64,000 bases of DNA from NCBI GenBank assembly GCA_905250115.1, contig CAJNOI010000044.1:33613-97612 (forward strand). Direction: 5' to 3'. This document shows, piece by piece, positions 40,401-52,340 of the stretch. Origin of the DNA: Adineta steineri (lineage: Eukaryota > Rotifera > Eurotatoria > Adinetida > Adinetidae). Positions within the stretch are counted from its first letter, which is position 1. Every line of letters starts with the position of its first letter. The notes below the pieces were generated by a model. That model made no database searches and was not told where the DNA came from. It was given only the letters and a program-made list of their open reading frames with translations. A program made the position numbers and the translations under genes.

Positions 40401-43400
40401 TAACGTATTCCAACAGCTCCACTTGTTGACATAACTTTCGCACTATTTTGTATAAGATTAATCATAGCCGGTATGACACATTCAACTGTACGTTCCAAAC
40501 GATTTGTTAAACGCATAGACATATATGCTAATGTAATACAAGCTTCACGAACAATTTGTGAACGTAGATCTTTTACAGTTGTTACTAATGGTAAATCTAA
40601 TTGACGAAGTGCACGAAAAAATTCATCATATTGATCACCACCACCGGATACGATCGAACGTAATCGTTTAAGCTTAATTATAAAGAAAATAGACGAATTA
40701 ATTTGAAAAAAAAAGAATTTTTCTTGTTTCTTACTGCTTCAACACGTTTTTCCCAATCATTATTTGTATCAGCAAGTATATCTCGAACACTTGTTAATTG
40801 ATTTTCAACATCTTTACCTGATGACAGCTTAAATTAAAAAATATAGATAGTACTCAATCCTATTGATGAGATAATACATTTGCCATATGGAATATTTGAC
40901 ATATAAACAAATGTTTTTCTCATAGGTTATAATAATCATCCTTACCGACATAGCCGGTGTTGAATTGAATGCATCTTCGAATAGTGCTTCATCAACAGCT
41001 CCACTTGCTGCAGCTACAGAAAATAAACCAGACAACATACTTTAAAATTTTTATCTTATCTGATAATAAATTCTTATATCTTTAACTCAAATCAATGTAG
41101 GATATGTGTTATTCTCTGCATGATCAATGTCTTACATAATCATTCAACTATAGGAATATGTATAACTGAGTCAAAAAATAACATAAACATTTGTTATAAG
41201 ATAAAGTAATAATAAGAAAACAACAATAACAACAGGTGAAGATATGACACAATACAACAAAAGATAAATAATACCTTATGTTGTTGATAGAGATGAGATA
41301 CTTGATAAACTATATTCTTTTGCCTTTCTTATTATTGTTTTTTTCTATATGTTCAAATATTAGAATTTAATGTAATTACCTGCTGAAGTTGAACTAGCGC
41401 CAGATCGTGTTGGAATACTACCACTTGGTCGTCGAGAAGATGTTGTACTATTAGCGTCAGAATTACGTCGAGATTTTATTGCAGATGATTTCGGACGAGC
41501 TATTAATAGAGTTCATATGAATATACAATCAATAAAAATGGCCTTACGAGGTTTACTAGCCAAAAACATGTCTGTAATTGGCATCATTTGTATATATGAT
41601 GCTGTTTCTTTTTCTCTTTTTCTTTCTTTTTTTATATTCTGTCGCGTCTGTCTATAGAATTTGAATATCAATGAAAATTACACATGTACATATAAACGAT
41701 CATCCCTTATACGTTTGTGGTTACCTTAGATGGTTAAAAAAACGTTTTTTTGATAAATATATACGCGCGCGTGCACAAATATGAATGGAAGAGAGAAGAA
41801 AAAACAATCAACTCATAAGTTCAACAAATCGATTACTCTCCTTGATATAAGAACAAAAAGGTAACGAAAAGTCGAGCATCAAACATAAGAAGAGTGAATT
41901 TAAATATATACAATAGATCAATAACTATATGTGTTTGAATAGCTAAACCTTGTGTGTTTATATGTATATAAAGAAATTGTTTATACCTAGTAGTAATTTT
42001 TTCGTCTTATTTAGTCGATAAAATTCTATATTAATTAAAGGATAAAGTTCATCATCATTTTCTTCTTCAATTAATGGTGGTAATTGAAAATGAGTTGATG
42101 ATAGTCCAAGAAATTGTTCGAATAATGTTGAATCCATTGCTTCTCTCTTGAGTCAAATAGGTAACTAGTTTCGATAAGTTCAAGTACGATAGTAATATAT
42201 ACATATACATAAATGTGTATGTCTTCCTCGTTTTGTAACTTTGTTTTTCGTACATACGGTTTTTTTCTGTATCACGCAATTATCTTATCATTATATATAT
42301 CTTACACTTTCGCTAACTGAATTAATACAACTATGATCTTTCAGTTCGATTGTTGATCAAAAACGTATATGAATTCAGTAGTCCAATATATATATATATG
42401 TAAAATATTACTTACTATCATCTGTTGAATCAGATCCTTTTGCAATCATTCGACCACTTGCAACAACATCATCGAATTTTTCATACAATTGTTTTAATCT
42501 AGATAACAAACAAAAAAAATCAAGTTGAATTTAATGAATATAAATGATTTACTTGGCTTCTGGTATATCTCGTTTTGCAATATCACCACGAACTTTTTCT
42601 CCAACATGACGATAAATTTCAACAAGAGTATCGATAGCTTGTTGACGAACCTAATTTCCATCGAGAAAAAATTATAAATGAAAATAATATATTTCAAATC
42701 CTTACAGTGCCATTTGAATCTGAGACAAGTTTACAAATGAGTGGAACAAGTTTATTCAGTTGAATTGATGATGAACTAAACCTAAAAAAATTTTTTTTAA
42801 TATTACGATATTTATCGAGTATGTACTAAATCATGAGAAACATAATCCTTTTTTTCCCTCAATTCACTTACTTATTAATGATCTCTGATGGAGATGTACG
42901 TTTCATATCAACGAAATAATATTGATAATACTAATATAAATTTTATCTTTTCTTTTTATATTGTCTATTGACCAAGAAATTAACTCGGTCTAATGTAACG
43001 CACAGTAGACAACAAGACAAAGAAAAGATCGAAATCCACTATGATAATAACACTCGGTTGGATTAAATAGACAGTAGTAAAGGCGATGGCGATCGTTAGT
43101 AAAAGAAATATGTCATTCACATCTTGCGTAATGCACTCTTACCATCCATTATATCTCTATCTGTTTGCAGCGTACACAGTACGCTGTCTTTCATTCTGTA
43201 TATACATACATGTATATGTACATTGATGAAGTTGTATGTTCGTGCTTGAACGAACAAGAGTCAAGGTATTTCGGTTATGAGAACATAGCTTTCAATTTGA
43301 TTGAAAAAGAAATATAATGAAGATATTACGTCAATGTACAAATAAACTATTTAGTATGAAAGATCGAGTTCTTTTCTTCTTTTTATTAAATTAGTTTTAT

Positions 43401-44788
43401 ACATTAGGAAAATGGTCAGCACTTTATTTATATTAACAAAATATTATTTATGAACTTACTCCATATTTGAAGTATGTTTTATCGTTATTGTCTTTGATCC
43501 ATTCGTTAACATCCTACCGCTCGTTTGATTTATCATTAATATATTAATCTTTCTTTGCTACGCAAAAATTATTGCGCGTAATATGATAGAAGAAATGAAG
43601 AAGAAGAAGAAGAGCATAAGAGCTTTTTTTTTAGCATCTACTTAATGTGTGTTCAATTAGATAGTAACAATAGTATTTTTCTCTCTCTCGTTCTTTCTAC
43701 TATACGAGTTGATAGTACATAAGATAGTTGACCGGTCAACAGCTGCCTATGCATTATTTTTACGTTATTGTTATACTATCTTTTTTTTATTAATGACGAC
43801 AGAAGGACACAGACATATACAAACGTGTCTGTGAGTATAAGGAAAAAAAACAACACGATCAGAATAACTAACAATTGATTGTATATGCTCAATTATAAAG
43901 CATATAAACATATGTTTGTTTATCATTCGAATAATTGATTGATATCGAATAAAACTCAGATGTTTGTTACAATAACAATGAGATAAAAAAAAAGGTCGAT
44001 TAATATTTCTGTCGAAAGAATAAAAGGTCGATTGGTAAGATAAGATCTTTCTTATTCTAGATTTTTTTATTAAATAATTGGTTAGTTTCTTTGTATACGT
44101 ACTCATCTAATGATCTTATAAGTAAACGTTGACTTTCTTCTTTTATACGAAATTGTTTACTGTCAGAAAATAATGGTTGTATTAAGTCCCAAATACGCTA
44201 CATAGAATACAATAAATTATTTGTTGTTATATTTACAAAACAATTACTTGTGGATTATATTTCGTCATTAATTTCATAAGAAGATTGGATGCGGCTTCTC
44301 GGACCTAAATGAAAACTTGTTTTTTCATTTACTTTGATATTATTTAGTTTACTTGATCTTTAGCATCGCCTAATCGATCAACTGTTACTGATACAACTAA
44401 ATGTAAACGAATATTTTATTTTCAAATATCAATCGAAAAACTTGTCTTATATACCAAGTTCAAGAAAATGTTCAAAATCATTTGAATCTAATCGATCATT
44501 CAACATTTCCAATGCTCGAAGACCATTATGAGCAATCTAAATTAAATTTAAACATCCATAAGGAATACTCAAAAATAGATGTAATTATACTCGGAAATTG
44601 CTGCCTTCAATCCATTTAATTAAACCATCGATAAATCCAGGCAAATCATCACATTTAAGTGAAGTATCATCATCAGATAGATAATTTTCAAGTGCAGAAA
44701 AACATTCTAGCCGAACGCTTGGTTCTTTCGAAAGAACACTTTGATAAAAATCATCGAGATTTTTATTCTCATTTGACGAATCTGCCAT
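34489..44788 (-). CDS. CLASP: CLASP microtubule plus-end protein
   Basis: CLIP-associating protein that stabilises microtubules at plus ends, cortex and kinetochores; about 1370 aa. Exons (minus): 44788-44591, 44536-44455, 44396-44353, 44304-44248, 44197-44099, 43513-43460, 42930-42872, 42781-42706, 42650-42553, 42498-42416, 41499-41380, 41013-40946, 40827-40735, 40672-40094, 40032-39956, 39905-39871, 39682-39599, 39542-39510, 39455-39219, 39121-39080, 38940-38804, 38602-38499, 38441-37988, 37934-37848, 37125-37055, 36997-36721, 36518-36183, 36119-35913, 35645-35529, 34596-34489. N-terminal TOG1 (VDRLGDAKDQV, AIDTLVEIYRHVGEKV); TOG2 in the big 40672-40094 exon (NSAKVMSTSGAVGIRYIVSH); Ser/Arg linker with SQSQPGSRSTSP and an EB1-binding SxIP (SRIP); TOG3 in 38441-37988; CLASP C-terminal domain in 36518-34489. 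The joints around 43513 and 42930 are least certain. Confidence 0.93.
41987..42137 (-). CDS. CLASP: Internal alternative first exon of CLASP
   Basis: Starts at its own ATG and codes 50 residues (MDSTLFEQFLGLSSTHFQLP, then acidic and basic stretches) before a gtataa donor in phase 1. It sits between the last TOG1 exon (42498-42416) and the linker exon 41499-41380; the TOG1 exon also ends phase 1, so both splice correctly into ARPKSSAIKSRR. No acceptor is visible in frame upstream of the ATG. Read as the first exon of a shorter isoform lacking TOG1, in the same place where vertebrate CLASPs start their beta/gamma isoforms. Confidence 0.65.
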
Positions 44789-46166
44789 CTATGACACTAT
44801 ACTATACAAAAAACAAATGCTCAGTAAATTGATAATCCTGGATATGCAATAGTGGAACTTAGTAATAAAAAACAAACAGGTCTAAAGCAGGAAAGAAAAA
44901 AATAGACAAGCAAGTAAATCATGATTTATTAGTCATCAGATTACAAAATATTTTTCCTTGAGGTTGATTGGATTAAAATACAAACCAATACAATACAAGT
45001 TTAGGCAGAATTTGTCAATTTTATATTGGAGACTTTATCTATTTATAGATAGTTGTCAAAGATATCATTTCAGAAAATGATATATTAACAAAATTTGGTT
45101 AACCTTTGCTTCGGATTTCTTATATAATCAAACGAGAATGATAATAAGATGATACAATGTCGGATGAACTTCAAAAGAAATATTTATAGATCATTATTTT
45201 ATTTTCTATAACTAGCCTTCAGGATAGTTAATGATTAATAACATTTGATTATCATCAGAAAATTTACATTCAACAATAATCTAGATAAAAACCATATTGT
45301 ATGTAGCTTTCATACAAAACAATTAGTAGAACCTTACAAATTTGTTTATAGTAAGATTCCGCGAGCTTTTTTGTTTATAGTAAATAATCAGTAAAAGCTT
45401 CTTTCATCAGAATCGATTTCATACAAGGATCGACATTATTTATGTCTATAATGTTACAGTTCCTACGCTAATCATCGAATTCATACACAATAGTATTTAT
45501 CATTCTTCTTCTTCTTCTTTAAAAATCATTTAATTATAAGACAGAATAACTGTTGATTGATGTTTGACCTCAGAGATAAATAATGACACCATTGTTAAAT
45601 TTGTATTTCACATACAGATGCTCTCATGATTAATTGAATAACCCAAACAGATAAAACTCTCGAGTGTATTAGCTAACTTAGTTTCCGAACAGAATAAAAT
45701 TCATTCATTTATATATATCTGTAAGCATCTCATCGGATACAACAGATTCATGTCAAATTTTTTAAATCGAAGAATGAATTGCACTTGTGACTTATGATAA
45801 TAAAAAAAACAAGGTGAGCTATATACAACTAGTAGTACTAGAGAAATATTTCAGCTATTTCAATGGTGATTAACAATGTAATGATATTTTTATCTTTCTT
45901 GTTAATCCATTTTAAGCACAACCCTACGATTCAAGTTTAGCAAGTATTTGAAATATTTCACTGGTATTTAATTTATCAACAGCTGATTTTCATTTGTACT
46001 AGCCCTGATATAGGCATATCAGACCAATACTAGTGATTAATCTCTACGACTGAAGTTTATTTTTTTTCATTCATATCCATACGTTTATTTAGTTTTGTAT
46101 TCACAGAAATAATTTGACAATGACAAACTAATAACAACAGAAAAAAAGTATTAAATACAATTATAT
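44789..46166. other. Spacer between CLASP and SMARCB1
   Basis: CLASP promoter side and SMARCB1 3' flank, both genes on the minus strand. AT-rich, no gene seen. A short (CTT)n run at about 45500. Confidence 0.5.
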
Positions 46167-47763
46167 CTACCAAGCTGAACCAGTATTAGCCAAACGACGA
46201 ATACGTCTAAAAGAAAAAAAAGAAAATTTCTATATTTATTTTTAATAAATCTTTACCTGGTATTGCGATCTTGATCACGAATTTTCTTATCCATTTCAGC
46301 ATCAGTAAGTGTTTCCAAAAATGGACAATATTGTTCTGCATCATGGTTTGTTCGTGTAGCAACATCAACAGTTGGCATTGGGGTTTCACTATTAAATAAA
46401 TCAAATTTATGGAAAATTTGTTTTTTATCATTCTTACCTATACGAAAAAGTTTTATGATGCCAACTAAGTTGACCACGAATACTATACGCTATTGCTGTA
46501 ACAAATTCACCACCAAGACCTTTTATATACATAAAAATTTTTATAGGTTATTAATAATTAGTTGCTAAAATCTTATTTACCTAACTCCGATGCTAATACA
46601 CGAGCAAATTCTTCAGGACTATTATGTTTATCCGACATATCCCATTCAAATTGATCAACTAAACTTACATTTCCAACATGTATATTCAACTAAAAAAGGC
46701 AAGATATTCATTATAAAATCTCTAAGAGTTTCCCACTAATTTATAATTACTTTAATTGTAATTCGTTGATCGCTATTATCTTCTAAAAAGTCGTTGTGGT
46801 GCGATTCAAGTTGTTGGCGCATTGCTTGTGCAATAGCAGGCACAAAAGCCATTGTGTTCAGATCTAAATCATCGCATAGAATTTCGGCATACATTTCTGG
46901 TGTAATTAATTGTTCTAAATAAGATAAAATAATCAATAATCAATAATTCTTCAATTTATTTTCTTTGTTACCATTTTTATTCCATGTAAATGTATCTCGT
47001 AGTTTTTGTCCTTCAATTTCCATATCAAGTCGAATTGGAACAAGATCCTCATGCTGTTGAGAATTTTCAAGAACAGATGAAGTATCTGTATAATCGAAAC
47101 TAAATAAATATATATATAAATTAATATATGATATTAAAATAAAATTCAAATAAATACCATAGAGGAAAAGTTTTTTTCTTTGTTGTTGTTCGATTTCGAT
47201 TAATTGGTGTTGCAGCTGGTACAGCATCCAAATGATGAGAATTGGTTGGAAATGATGGTAACCATGCTGATCGTTTTGATTTATCCCTAGTAAATATACA
47301 CATAAATATATACGTAAAGTAATATAATATGAATAGATATTCTTACGCTCGTGTTGTAGCTGTGTCATTATTTAAAGTTAATGCACGATATTTTTCATCA
47401 TCTCCATTTAGTACTTCATCAACTTCATTAGCACGTAATAAAGTTAAATTTGTTGGTAAAGATGATTCTGAACAACCTAATTCAATTAACCATTTACGTT
47501 CTTCTAATGTTATCATTCGACGCCATAATGATGGATATTTTTTATAAAGTGTTCCACGAAATAGACGTAAATAATTACCGACCTAGATCAGAAGAAAAAA
47601 AAATGATTTTATATTGATTTCGAAATCATTAGAAAAAATGATTTACTTCAGAACCGATATACATCTTTTCTTGACTACCAGGAAATTGAAATGGTACTGG
47701 ACGTTCACCATATGTTTTTAGTATTGGAGTTGGTGTGGGTGTCGACTTCTTGTCCGATGCCAT
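46167..47763 (-). CDS. SMARCB1: SWI/SNF core subunit SNF5/INI1
   Basis: Core subunit of BAF/PBAF chromatin remodellers in the nucleus. Exons (minus) 47763-47647, 47582-47347, 47286-47158, 47099-46972, 46914-46751, 46689-46581, 46519-46438, 46388-46257 and 46206-46167 give 378 aa, close to the 385 of vertebrates. N-terminal winged-helix DNA-binding region ([20 protein letters not shown]); first SNF5 repeat [19 protein letters not shown] with [20 protein letters not shown]; second repeat [20 protein letters not shown] with [21 protein letters not shown]-terminal basic helix [20 protein letters not shown] and [10 protein letters not shown], which contacts the nucleosome acidic patch. All exon phases agree and no key region is missing. 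Confidence 0.96.
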
Positions 47764-48726
47764 GTTTGAATCTGCCTGAAGACAATAAAAAATTATACAA
47801 AAATTTCAACTTAGTCGATAATAAATACCTCTAACATATGATATTTATCCTGAATTAAATAAACAGATCAATTAGTGTGATACTAAGTTAGATCAGATCT
47901 AACGACTATGTTCAACACATGAGTACAAAGACAGATTAATAAGCAGACATTATTTTTCTATTGGAAATCGCTTCTTAAACCAATAAAAAACAAATCAAAC
48001 GATAGATGTCGTTATTATCATATATATGTTAAAACATAAAAAGTTACAGTTACAGGTGTAAGCCGATCGGTTAAGCCGCCGCTGCCGCTGATCGTTGCAT
48101 CGGCTCACACCTCTAGTCACAGTGCAACGAATGATGTTTGATTAGAATATACATATAGTGCGTCTTACTTATAAAAAATGTCTGCGTATAATTTTATTTT
48201 TAAAAATTAAAATGAAAGAGGATTTTGTTACTACTAAATTAATTTACTACAGAATGAACAAGTTCGTCAATACCACATGTACATTCATCTCATTTTAATT
48301 TTTGGATCTCAATTTTTCATTGCATTTATTGCTTTGCTGATCTTTTGAGTAGTTTGCATTAAAATACTATATCTATATCATTTATTTTCATGTGAGTAAG
48401 ATGCCAGTTTGTTGATATCAGAATCCGAGAGTTTTATATACGTATCAATGTTGTCTATATAAGATTCATGTCTATTGGATACTATATTATGTTGCTAACG
48501 TAATCATAGAAAAGAACGTTAATTACAGTTATAATCATGATTCTATTATTTTGTTGGTGACTCTATTATTTTTTTCGTTCTTTATCTCTAACAAGTGATT
48601 ACAACATCATACTATGTCCTTGACACGAAATGAATATCTACACATTTAGTGCAAACAACAGAACAACAACGAATCATACAATCAATATAGACGATAATAT
48701 AACGTACATTTCAAGAACAATCAACA
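47764..48726. promoter_or_regulatory. Divergent intergenic region SMARCB1 / F-box-LRR gene
   Basis: 963 bp separating two divergent start codons; holds both promoters. Includes a GC-rich palindrome at 48048-48122 (listed separately). Otherwise AT-rich. Confidence 0.45.
48048..48122. mobile_element. Short GC-rich palindromic element
   Basis: Ends aggtgtaagccgat and atcggctcacacct are inverted repeats with one mismatch; the core is GC-rich (ggttaagccgccgctgccgc). Possible 8-bp imperfect target duplication agttacag/agtcacag flanks it. Looks like a minimal hAT-type MITE, but it is too short for certainty. Confidence 0.45.
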
Positions 48727-51463
48727 ATGCCAAATCAAATTAACGTCTCATTTTTTACATTACCGGTAGAACTTGTCTACCGAATTCTTGATCATCAAAG
48801 CGACTACACGATTGTATGTTCGATGAGAAATGTCTGCCAGCGGTTTAATAGCATTGTTGATAGTTATCATCGTTACCAGGTAAAAAAGTTTTCTATCATG
48901 ATTGTTTAACTTTTATTCATTGAATCTTAACGTATTTTTCATTCCCACAATCTATAATTAAGTACGTAAATTATTTGTCAATCTCTTTCAAAAACTGATT
49001 TTCAATAGTAATACCATATGAAAAAAAAAGACACAGACACGTTTAAACGTAGCTATGACGTCATGAGTATGAAATATATAGATAAGAAAGAAAAAATCTT
49101 GTTTTCGTTTATGTGTACCTGAATATTTTTTTCATATCTCATTTCAATATTGAAAGACATGTTTTGAAAAAACTTCATAGTAAATGACGTGGTTTGTTTT
49201 GTCGTAGATAACAGTTGACAATATTCGTCGTGAAATGTCGAGCACACAAATGTTTTCATTTATGTGTTCTTGAAAGATGTCCTTAACAGTAGATACTCTT
49301 CAAAATGAAATCTCAAGGATATTTCCTCAAGGGTCATTTCTTCGAGGCACAATTAATGCTAAAGACTATTTTCACAAGAAAATTTACTCTCAAAATCATT
49401 CGATCTGAAGGACATTTTTGAAGAAATCGAAGTTCATTGATGAATTTAAAAGAGAGTCATCCGAAAACTTGTCAACCAAGAGTATAGCTTTATCGTATAT
49501 ATATAGCATAATAACAAATCATTTACTTCACTATATCAAATATTGCAAGCAGAAGTAATTTAAAGAATCATTTTTAATAATCGAAATTTTTTTCTCTCTT
49601 AACAAACATTTAACAACTACAGAAGTCAATAGATAAAAACCAGCTACATAACCTATATTTCTAATGACGTGTTATCGCTCTCGATTTCCAGACAACATTA
49701 TACAATATTAAAAATTTCAAAAACTCTCGCACAGATTTTAATAGCACATTGTAAGATCACAATGGCTAACTTATTTTCCGCCTTTATCCAATGTCATGTC
49801 TTTATCCGCGTCTTTTTATTTAGACACTAACGACACTAGATCTTGCATTTGGTGAAATTGGAGATGTTGGTGCACAACACCTGGCTAGTGGATTACGAGA
49901 TAATACAGTAATTACAATTCTGTCGTCATCTATATCATATTTTCGTCTTCACTTTCCACATAGACTGTTACCGCACTACATCTCTACCGTAATCAAATTG
50001 GGGATGTTGGAATCCAGCATCTAGCTGATACATTACAACATAACACGGTAACTCTCATTTTTTTTCATTTATAGTATGTCTTCATCTATAATTTTCATCA
50101 AGACCATTACGACATTAGATCTTGATTTCAATCGAGCTGGACATCTCGGAGCTCAACATCTACGTGATGCATTACGACATAATACTGTAATTCTTATTCT
50201 CTGTTCATGTACATCTTGTCTTATTCCGCACTTTTGTTTTTATCTAGATACTTACTACACTGAATCTCAAAGGTAATCAAATTGGAAATGTTGGAGCACA
50301 ACATCTGAGCGATGGACTACGATATAATACAGTTATTCTCATTTTCTGTTTTTGTACATCATGTCTTCATTTGTACTTTTCATACAGGCACTGACCGCAC
50401 TAAATCTTTATAGAAATCTAATCGGAGATATTGGAGTAGAACATATAGGTACTATATTACGATATAATACGGTAAGTCTCATTCTTTCTTCATTTCTATT
50501 ATGTGCTTATGGATACTTTTTCATTTAGACGCTTGCCACATTAAATCTCGGCAACAATCAAATTGGAAATGTGGGAGCACAATATCTCAGTGATGGATTG
50601 CAATATAACGAAGTAATTCTCATTCTCTAATCATGTATTCATCTTCACTTTTCACTTAGGCGCTGATCGCACTAGATTTATGTGCGAATCACATCAAAGA
50701 TATTGGATCACAACATCTAGGTGTTGCACTACGACATAACACGGTAATTCTCATTCTCTTATCATATATAGAATATCTTCATCTACATACTTTCACACAG
50801 ACACTTACCAACTTAAACCTCGATAGTAATCAAATCGGAGATGTTGGGGCACAGCATCTGGGTGATGCATTACGACATAATCCAGTAATTCTCATTCTCT
50901 ATTAATGTGTATCATGTTTTCATCGTTACTTTTTACCTAGATACTCACTACATTAGATCTCTGTGGCAATGAAATTGGAGATGTTGGAACACAGCAACTG
51001 AGTAATGGATTGCGACATAACAAGGTACTTTTTATTCTTTATTCATCTATATCCTAACTTATTCTGTATTGTTTTTCACTCAGGCACTTGCCACACTAGA
51101 TCTTGGCTATAATCGTATCGGAAATATTGGAGCACAACATCTGAGCGATGGACTGCAACATAACAAAGTAGTTCCCATTCTGTTGTTGATGTATATTCTG
51201 CAGTTTTGCTTTTATCTAGACACTTACTGCACTATTTCTTGCAAATAATCAAATTGGAAACGTTGGAGCAAAACATCTGACTGATGGATTGCAACATAAC
51301 ACGGTAGTTCTCATTTTCTTTTCATTTTTATCCTGTCTTACTTTACATTTTTTTCATTTAGACACTCATCTTTATAAGTCTTCAAATGAATCTAATGAGT
51401 GAAGATGCTAAACATGCAATCAATGAATTTACTGAACGAAATCAAAGAATGACAAAATCATAA
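48727..51463 (+). CDS. F-box / leucine-rich repeat protein
   Basis: Predicted 392 aa. Exon 1 (48727-48879) codes an F-box, FFTLPVELVYRILDHQSDYT with VCQRFNSIVDSY, the Skp1-binding module of SCF ubiquitin ligases. A 944-bp intron leads to eleven 84-bp phase-0 exons, each one 28-residue LRR (TLTTLDLAFGEIGDVGAQHL style): 49824-49907, 49964-50047, 50103-50186, 50248-50331, 50388-50471, 50529-50612, 50660-50743, 50801-50884, 50941-51024, 51084-51167, 51220-51303, and a last exon 51362-51463. Introns of 47-61 bp mostly begin gtaattctcattctc, so exon and intron were duplicated together. Likely a substrate-recognition subunit; the substrate is unknown. Repeats are more diverged than those of the LRR gene at 13.4 kb. 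Confidence 0.88.
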
Positions 51464-52340
51464 TTGGTAATATCAAACATATTCTGATAACGAATATACA
51501 GTGATTGTTGAATGGATGAAATTTTATTTGTATTGTAATTTTTTGATCCATTGAAATAATCTTATGAATAAAGTTTACCCGAATATTGATTTCGTATGAA
51601 ACCACTAAACATATCGATAACTGATGCGAAGATTTTTTATAGATAGTTAAACGATGTGATAGAAGAATCAATCGAGTTAGTTCATAAAAATGAAAAGGTC
51701 TATATTTTTTTTAAAAAACTAAAATTTATTTCATTATATATCAAGATGATATTTACGACAGTATTAATAGTTGATATATAAATATAGATCAATGAGAATC
51801 TTAATGGCAAATCAATGTGTATTCTATGTACAAAATATGTCGTGACAGTGGCTCATAATCTAGTGGTATATGTGTTTACATAAGAAATAGATATACTCGT
51901 ACACATCATTATATTCACGTATAACTAATTCTATGCATTTATGAAAAAAAAAATGTCGCCGAAAACAGCTTATGTATTAAATATGGAATAGTGTACGTCA
52001 AAACAAAAATAATAGGCAGCAAAAGTAAATATAAATCAAGAGTACGAGGTAAAAATTCAAATGTGCATACTTCAAGTGTTGTTCCTCTTGAATTAAATTT
52101 TTAAAAAGAAAACTGTCAAATTTTTTCTTTTGCATTATTCTATTTAACACCAAAAATATGCGAGTAAGAAAAAATAATATTTTAAGGTAAACATTTTTTC
52201 ATAATACAGATTTGTGTTTATATGTGTATTTCTTCTTTTGTTTACACATAAAACCGTGAACAAAAAAGAAAAACAAAACGAAAGCACCCTAAAAAATTCT
52301 ATATACTATTGTTCACGGGAAAAAAAAATATATGATTAGA
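51464..52340. other. Spacer between convergent F-box-LRR and ninjurin genes
   Basis: 3' flanks of both genes; AT-rich, no gene. The minus ORF 51429-51671 overlaps the LRR 3' end and has no domain. Confidence 0.5.

Noticed and set aside
43771..44106. 111-codon minus-strand ORF in a CLASP intron
   Set aside because: Basic/hydrophobic low-complexity translation of intron; runs into the exon at 44103 out of frame.
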